Part shown: piece after piece, positions 34,076 through 40,371 of the stretch
How the letters are laid out: the number at the start of each line of letters is the position of its first letter
How positions within the stretch are numbered: the stretch's first letter is position 1
Origin: Parvularia atlantis
Lineage: Eukaryota > Opisthokonta > Rotosphaerida
Reading direction: 5' to 3'
Assembly: GCA_943704415.1 (NCBI GenBank)
Contig: CALSCO010002245.1
Span: forward strand, 1 to 40,371
DNA length: 40,371 bases
Notes under the pieces: model-generated
Seen by the model: the letters and a program-made list of their open reading frames with translations, nothing else
Database searches by the model: none
Told to the model about the DNA's origin: nothing
Made by a program: the position numbers and the translations under genes

Positions 34076-35367
34076 ATGGCGTGGTTCAGAGCCGCGGCGC
34101 GATCAGACGGCGACGCGGACGCCGACGACGCGCACGCCGACGGGGCGGCGGCGCGCGTGAGCCTCGGCCGCTCACGCGAGGCGCCGATGCACCTCGACCC
34201 GCCGCCGACACCGCCGCCGCCCGCGTTCGTCACGGCGTCGTCGGCCTTCACGTTCTCGGCGCCGCCGTCGCCGTCGCCGTCATCCGCGCCGGCCACGTTC
34301 AGCTTCAGCGTCGGTAGCCCTGCGGACGGCGGAGGCGGCGGCGGCAGCGGCAGCGACGGTGGCGACGCGAGCCCGCCGCAGCGGATGGCGCCCGTGCGGC
34401 GCGTGACGCCGCGGGAGGCGACGATGGCGCGGCGACGGCGCGGCGGCAGCGGCGGCGGCGGCGTGTTTGCGATGGCGCCACCGACCTCGCCGCCAGGCGT
34501 CACGCATCCGGCAGCGCCCGCGGCCACGGCGGCGTGGCGCGCGTGGGACAGCAACCTGCCGCTGGTGGTCAGCGGGTATCTGCAGCTGCTGCTCAACGTG
34601 GCGCTCGTGGGCGCGATGCTGTACCTGGTGTACCACGTCGCGACGACGATCAAGAAGGACGTGGACCTGCGCGTGGACGAGTACTCGTCCGGTGCGGCGG
34701 CGTGCCGGCGTGGCGACGTGGCGGTGTGGCGTGTGCGCTCACCGCGGCAGCGCAGAGATGATGGCCAAGATCTCGACGTGCGCCAAGTACTACCTCGAGA
34801 ACAAGTGCGAGCCCGGCAGCCGCCTGCCGGCCATGGAGAAGCCCTGCTCCGACTGGGAGATGTGCGTTCCGCGCCCGGCTGGGCTGCGTTGGGTTGGGTC
34901 GTGCTCGGGCGCTGGCTGAGCTGGGTCGGCTGGCTCGCTTGCCGCTGCGCTTGCTCCACGCTCGTTGTCCGCACCCTTCGCTGTGCCCGCGCCTCCTTCC
35001 GCCCAACTCATCCCGGCGCACGGTCGGCAGATGCATGAACCGCGACCCGCGCGAGATCGACCGGGCGCGCGTCTCGGCCGAGACCTTTGCGGGCATTCTC
35101 AACAGCTTTATCGAGCCGCTCTCCGTCAAGACGATCCTGTTTCTGCTGCTCTTTGCGCTAGGCCTGGTGCGCGCATCGCATTCTGGCTGGTCGACGCGTG
35201 CTGATCTCGCTCGTGCGCAGGTCGTGCTGTCCAACCTCGCCTTCAACCTGCCCCAGTGGCGCGCGCAGCCAGCACCCGCGCCCGCACCCATCGCGCCCGC
35301 ACCCGCCTACTACTACCCCGCGCCGCCCATGTCGCTCCCGCCCGCGCCGATGTACACGCGCTTTTAG
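34076..35367 (+). CDS. BRL1: Brl1/Brr6 nuclear-envelope protein
   Basis: Exons 34076-34691, 34756-34861, 35031-35166 and 35221-35367 sum to 1005 bases (334 residues). A disordered Ser/Pro/Gly-rich N-terminus leads to a membrane helix (SGYLQLLLNVALVGAMLYLV). The perinuclear segment carries four cysteines (STCAKYYLENKCEPGSR, then PCSDWEICMNRDP). The characteristic ARVSAETFAGILNSFIEPLS precedes a second helix (SVKTILFLLLFALGLVVL) and a Pro/Ala-rich tail. This is the Brl1/Brr6 domain, whose paired disulfides and amphipathic helix assist fusion of inner and outer nuclear membranes during nuclear-pore assembly in organisms with closed mitosis; it is absent from animals and plants. Intron 2 (34862-35030) is 169 bases, the longest fixed in the window. 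The ATG at 34076 was chosen because only a TTG lies upstream in frame. Confidence 0.92.
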
Positions 35368-35406
35368 GGTTTTTTGCATTTGGTGCCGGCTGTAAATGGG
35401 GGGGGG
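35368..35406. terminator. 39-base convergent 3' gap, Brl1 and MFSD1-like
   Basis: The gap holds a T6 run, a TGTAA (35391-35395) on the plus strand downstream of Brl1, and a G8 run. TGTAA may be a poly(A) signal; this is conjecture. Confidence 0.4.
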
Positions 35407-37493
35407 TCACGGACTGCTCCCACAGGTGGTCTCGCACGGCGCGGGCGAGACCGGGTCGTCCGTGATCGACCGCACAGCGAGCGTCAGGTAGAGCACCCAG
35501 GCGAGCACGAGCAGGAAGAGCGTCACGCCGATCCAGACGTAGGCCGTCCATCGCACGCGCCTGCCCTCGGTGTCGGCCTCGTCCCACCGCGCGCGCACCA
35601 GCGCCATCAGCGCCATCCGTTTTTTCTCCGCCGCGTCAAGCAGCCCGCGGTGGCCGTAGGCGCTCGCCAGGGTGAGCGTCGTCGCGACAAAGATCGTCGC
35701 GACCGCCGCGCCGAGCTGCCCGATCATGACCGCGTCGTACTTGCCTGTCCAATCCTGGATCACGCCATTGATGGGCTCGGCGATGGTCGAGCCTGCCCCG
35801 TGCTGGTGTTAGCTGCGCGCAAGGCAGGGCGCGACTGCACGAGGCGCGGACCGATGTTGCTGGCGCACTTGTAGATCCCGAGCGCGGTGCCGACGTACTG
35901 GAACGGCACAAGCAGCGGGATGGCCGTGATCATGCTCTGTGCGCGCGGCCGGTGAGCCGACAACGCAGCACGCGTGCGACGGCGCACGCACCACCGGGCC
36001 AAACGAGAGCGAGATCGAGTAGATGACCATGCCGACGAGCGGGTTGACGTACGTGAAGCCAATGAGCAGGAAGCACACGGCCAGCAGCGCGGCCGAGACG
36101 TTGACGATCAGCGTGCGCAGACCGACCTGCCACACGCGCGGGAGTTAGGCATGTGCCCCGTGATGCCGTCGTGCGCGCGCCTTCTCGATGATTCCGCCGA
36201 GCACGGGGTTGAGCACGACGGGCACGGCGAGAGACACCGATGACTGCCACGCGGCGATGTCGTCGTCCGAGCCGAAGCGCTCGGTGATGAGCTGCAGCAC
36301 GTGCGTGTCAACAACGAAGCAGCACGGGGCGCAAAGCGGGCGCACCTCCGGCGCGATCGTCTGGAATGGCGCCCACGTGAGACCAAACATGAACGAGAGC
36401 GCGGCGATGACCCAGAACGTGTTGTTGAACTCGAGCAGGCCCGACCAGCGGAACTCGTGCTTGGCCTTGAGGCGCAGCTGGATCTGACGGTCCTGGTCGT
36501 TCTGCGGCGGAGGCGGTCAGCACGGGTGTCGTCGCAGGGCATGGCCGCCGCGCACCTCGCCGATCGCGTATTTCATCATGACGAGGTACAAGACCATGAC
36601 GAGCCACGAGAAGGCGCAGAGCAGCGTCGACATCTGCTGCGCGTCAGCGACCGCCGCGACCGTGTGTGCGCCGCGGGGCGCACCCAGAACGCCGAGCTGT
36701 ACGAGCCCGTGGCCTGGCAGATGGGGATGACCGTCCCAACGGCGAGAAAGTTGGACTGCGAGCGCGGCAGGAGCAATGAGCGATCCAACTTCAACCACGA
36801 GCGGCGCACCAGGCGCGAGATCGACAGCTGGAAGCCGATGGCGAGCGCGAGGCCGCGCCCCTGGAACCAGTGCGACAGGATCGCCTCCTGCACGGTGACG
36901 ATACAGCCAGCACCGAGGCCGTAAACGACACGCCCGACGACCATCATCGCGTAGCTGTCGATCGTGGTCGCGGCCGACGTGAGCACCTCGCCGACCTGTG
37001 CACGTGCGCGCCGTGTGAGCTGCTTGGTGAGGGACGCCGACGACGCTCACCGTGATCAGCGTCGACGCGACGATCGCGCCCCACGCCGTGCCAAAGACGT
37101 CGACAAACGCGCCGCCAAACAGCGGCACGACCGAGTTGATGAGCGTCGACGCGGCCGTGAGCAGGCCAAACTGCGCGCGCGACGTCAGCCGCCCGTCGAT
37201 CCTTCGACAACGATACGGCACGGCACCTGCGTGTTGGTGATGCCCAGCTCGATCTTGAGCGTGCACTTGAGCGCGTTGAGCATGCTCGAGGCGTAGTGGC
37301 TCCCGACCGAGAGCAGGCACGAGCACACGAGCGCCACGACCTTGTAGCGCCAGTGGGCGCGCTCGAGCGCCGTGCGCACGCCATCGCCGCCCTTGTCCGC
37401 GTCCGTCATCACTGGCAGCAGCAGCGGCGCGCCCAACGAGGTCGCGCCGGCCTCGGCGTCGGCCTCGGCCTCGGCGTCGGCGTCCTGCTTCAT
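35407..37493 (-). CDS. MFSD1-like major-facilitator transporter
   Basis: The ATG is at 37493-37491; a longer frame upstream starts only at TTG. Exon 1 is 37493-37227 and its intron 37226-37171; later boundaries were not all fixed. The acidic N-terminus (a DADAEAEADAEAG repeat, then GAPLLLP, a possible dileucine-like lysosomal sorting motif) leads to about twelve helices. Segments match the MFSD1-like branch: CSCLLSVGSHYASSMLNAL, ELGITNTQ, FGLLTAASTLINSVVPLFGG, MVVGRVVYGLGAGCIVTVQE, LSHWFQGRGLALAIGFQLSI, LEFNNTFWVIAALSFMFGLT and GTALGIYKCASNIGP. Animal MFSD1 is a lysosomal dipeptide exporter. Substrate here is unproven. It diverges from the Src1 gene across 159 bases. Confidence 0.85.
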
Positions 37494-37652
37494 CTTGACG
37501 CGATTCGTCACCAATGTGTAATACGCGCGAAGTTACTACTGATGCACAAGTGCTGTTCTGTCTTGTTGCACACTTTCTCGCAACAACCATCGCTGCACAA
37601 GTGCTGCTGAAACGTACAAGTAGGCAGTTTGCAACGGTCTCTCGACGGCGCA
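37494..37652. promoter_or_regulatory. Divergent promoter (MFSD1-like and Src1) with a symmetric repeat array
   Basis: The 13-mer TGCACAAGTGCTG occurs at 37543-37555 and 37594-37606. Between them, each after a 7-base gap, lies the inverted repeat TTGTTGC (37563-37569) and GCAACAA (37580-37586). Each 13-mer itself contains GCAC-AA-GTGC, a near-palindrome. A protein-binding array controlling both genes is inferred. Confidence 0.6.
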
Positions 37653-40153
37653 ATGGACCTGTACCAGCGCGTCCCGTACCGCGCGCGCGACTTTGACCCG
37701 TCGAAGCTCAAGCGCGCCGAGCTGCTGTCGATCCTCGGGCACGAGCGCATCGACACGTTCAACGTCAAGACGCGGGTGCGTCGTCGCCTCTGTAAAAGGC
37801 CCGACGTGCTTGCCAACCTCGCGCGTCCGCGTCGCGCGCAGGGCGAACTCGAGACACTCTTCCGCAACAACCGGCACCGCTTCGTCGAGCCGGCCGACGA
37901 CGTGCTGCAGCCGGCGCCGCGCGCCAAGAAGGACACCGGCCGCGCCAAGGGCAAGCGCCCAGCCACCGCGCCCGCGCCGCCGCCCGCGCCGCCGGCCAAG
38001 CTGCAGCGCGTCGACACGGACGGCAGCGTCGACACCAACGCGACCGACGACAACCCGTTCCAGCTGGGCGTGTCGCCGCCGCGCGCGCCCGTCGCCGAGC
38101 AGCCGGCCGTGCGCCCGTCCACCGGCAAGCGCAAGGCGCAGACCGATGACGATGCGCCTGCGCCTCCACCGGTATCGAACCCGTTCGAGGTCGACGACAC
38201 CGCACTCCAGGTTGGCTTTGCGTGGCGGCCCGCCGAGCAGCACTTTTTCGACGCGCCCGAGCACCGCACGCCGCGCAAGGCGCCCAGTTCGCCAGCCGCG
38301 CCTCACCAACCGATCGAAGCCCGCTCGCCAGCTCCTCAGCAGCAGCCTGTCGATGCCCGCTCACCTCCGCCTCGCCAACCGATCGAGGCGCGCTCACCTC
38401 CGCCTCGCCAGCAGCCGGTGGAGGCGCGCTCACCGGCCGCACTTCGCCAGCAGCCCGTCGAGGCCCGTTCGCCAGCCGCCCCAAGCACACCGGCTCCGAC
38501 GTACCGCGAGCGCCCGGTGCCGCACACAGCACCGGCACGGGCGAACGCGCGCGTGCAGCCACGGCCGGTCCCGGTCGACCTGGGCGAGGACCCGGTCATG
38601 TCGCCCATCTACCGCTACCGCCGCAGCCCGCCCGCATCACCCAAGCCCGCGCGCAGTGCGCCTACTACGCTTGAGCCGCACAAGGAGAGGTCAGCGGTCC
38701 ACGCACGTAACTCTGCGCCGTGCCCTTGCTCACACCGGCGCTTGCAGCAGCTTTGTGAGCTTCCTGGCCGGCCGCCTCGACAAGCTGCTGTACATGCCGC
38801 TGGTGCTGTCGCTGGTCGCGTTTATCGCTGTCAGCTCGGTCATCATGCTGCGTGAGAACCGCCTGCATTCGCTGCCGTACTGCGACTCGGCCAGCGCGGC
38901 GTCGGAGCCGTCAACAGGTGCGCCTCCGCTGTGGAGCTCCGTCGGTCTCAACTCGTCACGCACAGCGCTCGCGAGCGTCAACGCCTTCGAGCTGTTTGGC
39001 GACGCGCCGCAATGCAAGCCGTGCCCCAAGGACGCCGTCTGCCGCGGTGCGCTCGGCCTGCGCCTGCCGCCGGTGACGCAGCTTACACACGGCGCAGACG
39101 GCAAGGCCGACTGCGGTGGCCTGATGAAGCTCGTCGACGGCCGCTGTCTCAAGGACACGGGCAAGCTGCAGCTGCTCAACGTGATCATCACGCGCCTCGA
39201 GCTGCACAAGGGTGCGCCTCCGCGCTTCTCGCCCTCTCGCGGTTCTTATGCGCCTCGTACGCAGGCGCGTACGACTGCGGCTCTGTGGCGGCGCCGAGCG
39301 TGACCGCGGTGGAGCTGCTGGAGGAGCTCAAGGAGGAGGGCCTGGTGCACGCACGCTGCCCGGCGATGCGTGGGTGGCTGTGCTGACCGCGCGGGTGCGC
39401 AGCCGCCGTTTGTCGACATGGACGAGAAGGCGCTCGAGAACACGTACCTGTCGGTGCTGCCGGAGGAGCACGTGCGCACGACAGCGGACACCAAGACCGG
39501 CGTGCGCGCGTACGAGGCCGTGCAGTCGACGCGCTCGCTCCCGTGCCGCATCCGCCTGAGTGTGCAAGCCTACATCCACCGGCACTATCAAACGATTGCC
39601 ATGGGCACGACCGCCGTCGTGCTGCTGAGCGTGTTCTACCTGTGGCGCCAGTGTGCGTCATGGTTGCTGCGGCCGGGTGCGCTCTGCCGTGTCATTCACG
39701 CACGCACGTACGCACACGCGTACACAGGGCGCCGTCTGCAGGCCAAGCGCGTCAAGGACGTCGTGCAGCGAGTGCGCGAGCTGCTGCGTGCACAGGTACG
39801 TGCGCCACGCGTCGGCCGATCAAGCTCTGGCTGACGAAGCGCGCGCGGCCAGTACATCAAGTCGCAGCGGGACGGCTCGTTTGCGCGTCTGGCCGAGGTG
39901 CACCTGCGCGACACACTCCGTGTGCCGGACGCGCTGTGGGCTAAGGTCTGAACCTGTTGGCTTGCGCTCAGCCGTGTCTCACTCTGCGCTGCTCACGCAG
40001 GTTGCCACGGCGCTCACAAAGGACAACAGCATCCGAGTGTACGACTACCACACCGTCGGCACCGTGCTCGAGTGGATCAACCCGCTCGTCGACGATGCCG
40101 TCGCGCCGCCGCGCCGCTCCTGGATCGACACCCTCCTCGACCTCTTCGGCTGA
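37653..40153 (+). CDS. SRC1: Src1/Heh/MAN1-type inner nuclear membrane protein
   Basis: The ATG is at 37653 (a TTG lies in frame at 37629). The N-terminal HeH/SAP-like domain (FDPSKLKRAELLSILGHERI) would bind DNA. A long Pro/Ala/Ser-rich linker follows, with five repeats ending in ARSP at about residues 219-285. After the intron at 38690-38750 comes the first membrane helix (MPLVLSLVAFIAVSSVIML), then a luminal cysteine block (CKPCPKDAVCRDGKADCGGL, GRCLKDTG). A second helix (IAMGTTAVVLLSVFYLW) leads to the MAN1/Src1 C-terminal winged-helix region (KRVKDVVQRVRELL, IKSQRDGSFARLAEVHLRD, IRVYDYHTVGTVLEW). Such proteins tether chromatin to the inner nuclear membrane and take part in nuclear-pore quality control with ESCRT. 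Later introns lie at 39047-39097 and near 39193, 39342, 39658, 39796 and 39950; some ends are approximate. Confidence 0.88.
38305..38480 (+). repeat. Five tandem peptide repeats in the Src1 linker
   Basis: Units of about 11-13 residues end in the core (I/V)(E/D)ARSP, separated by Gln/Pro-rich spacers. The DNA copies differ at synonymous positions, so this is an old coding repeat rather than a recent minisatellite. Confidence 0.85.
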
Positions 40154-40371
40154 CGCGTTCCGCAGTGAAACCTCCTGTTTTCTGGTGTGTGGCGGCGTGA
40201 TTCGGGGAGGTGCCCATGGGACGTTGGCGTGCACAGCCTTGAACGCACAGCCAACTCTCAATCACAACGCCTCTTACAAAAGTGCCTTTTTAAACCTAAA
40301 CTGAACTCCTTGTGTCACTGTGGAGCCGAGTCGTCCTTGGTGGCACCTTTCTCCGGGCCCTAGGCAGCCTC
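40154..40371. other. Right-edge region downstream of Src1; possible tail of a minus-strand gene
   Basis: This is less GC-biased than the rest and has no long coding frame on the plus strand. On the minus strand, an acceptor-like CTGCCTAG (40363-40356) is followed by an open stretch encoding GPEKGATKDDSAPQ and a TGA at 40317-40315. This could be the last exon of a gene lying mostly outside the window. Confidence 0.25.

Noticed and set aside
37494-37514. Extended N-terminus of the MFSD1-like transporter
   Set aside because: It depends on a TTG start; the first ATG is at 37493.
1-40371. tRNA, rRNA, CRISPR, transposon or virus-derived sequence
   Set aside because: No cloverleaf with a plausible anticodon, no long terminal or direct repeats, and no transposase, reverse-transcriptase, integrase or capsid motif was seen by eye on either strand.

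Overview
The window is nuclear DNA of a very GC-rich eukaryote with a compact, mostly intron-dense genome. Frame-checked introns are mostly 37 to 85 bases. Most donors begin GTGCG rather than GTAAG/GTGAG, branch sites look like CTGAC, CTAAC or CTCAC, and acceptors are CAG or TAG. The gene set (UBE2O, spastizin/ZFYVE26, RalGAP-beta, a severin-type gelsolin, an MFSD1-like transporter, a PGAP4-like transferase, Brl1/Brr6 and Src1/Heh/MAN1) points to an opisthokont or a close relative. Brl1/Brr6 with Src1/Heh favours the fungal side, for example a zoosporic early-diverging fungus or a nucleariid-type protist. That placement is inference. No tRNA, rRNA, mobile element, CRISPR array or virus-derived element was seen.

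Left third (1-19.1 kb): a bHLH-zipper protein spliced in frame to a START lipid-binding domain (minus strand, runs off the left edge); a divergent PGAP4-like Golgi glycosyltransferase; UBE2O, with about 24 exons and its E2 catalytic cysteine in place; and a very long minus-strand ZFYVE26/spastizin gene with a FYVE finger. UBE2O and ZFYVE26 converge with 27 bases between stop codons.

Middle (19.2-30.8 kb): an intronless 1343-codon receptor-like gene (type-1 periplasmic-binding fold, cysteine-rich repeats, multipass membrane region), separated from ZFYVE26 by only 83 bases; a minus-strand severin/fragmin gene with nine exons; and a plus-strand RalGAP beta-subunit gene.

Right (30.8-40.4 kb): a DNAJC30-like membrane J-protein; an unrecognised 558-residue protein; Brl1/Brr6, starting 24 bases after that protein's stop codon; an MFSD1-like transporter; and a Src1/Heh/MAN1 inner-nuclear-membrane gene. 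The last two diverge from a 159-base promoter holding a mirror-symmetric repeat array. Themes that recur are membrane traffic and lysosome function (ZFYVE26, MFSD1-like, RalGAP-beta) and nuclear-envelope biogenesis (Brl1, Src1). Five gene models were checked by exon-length arithmetic: severin, UBE2O, Brl1, the unknown gene and the J-protein each sum to a multiple of three. Exons of ZFYVE26, RalGAP-beta, MFSD1-like and part of Src1 were identified by family resemblance but not all boundaries were fixed.
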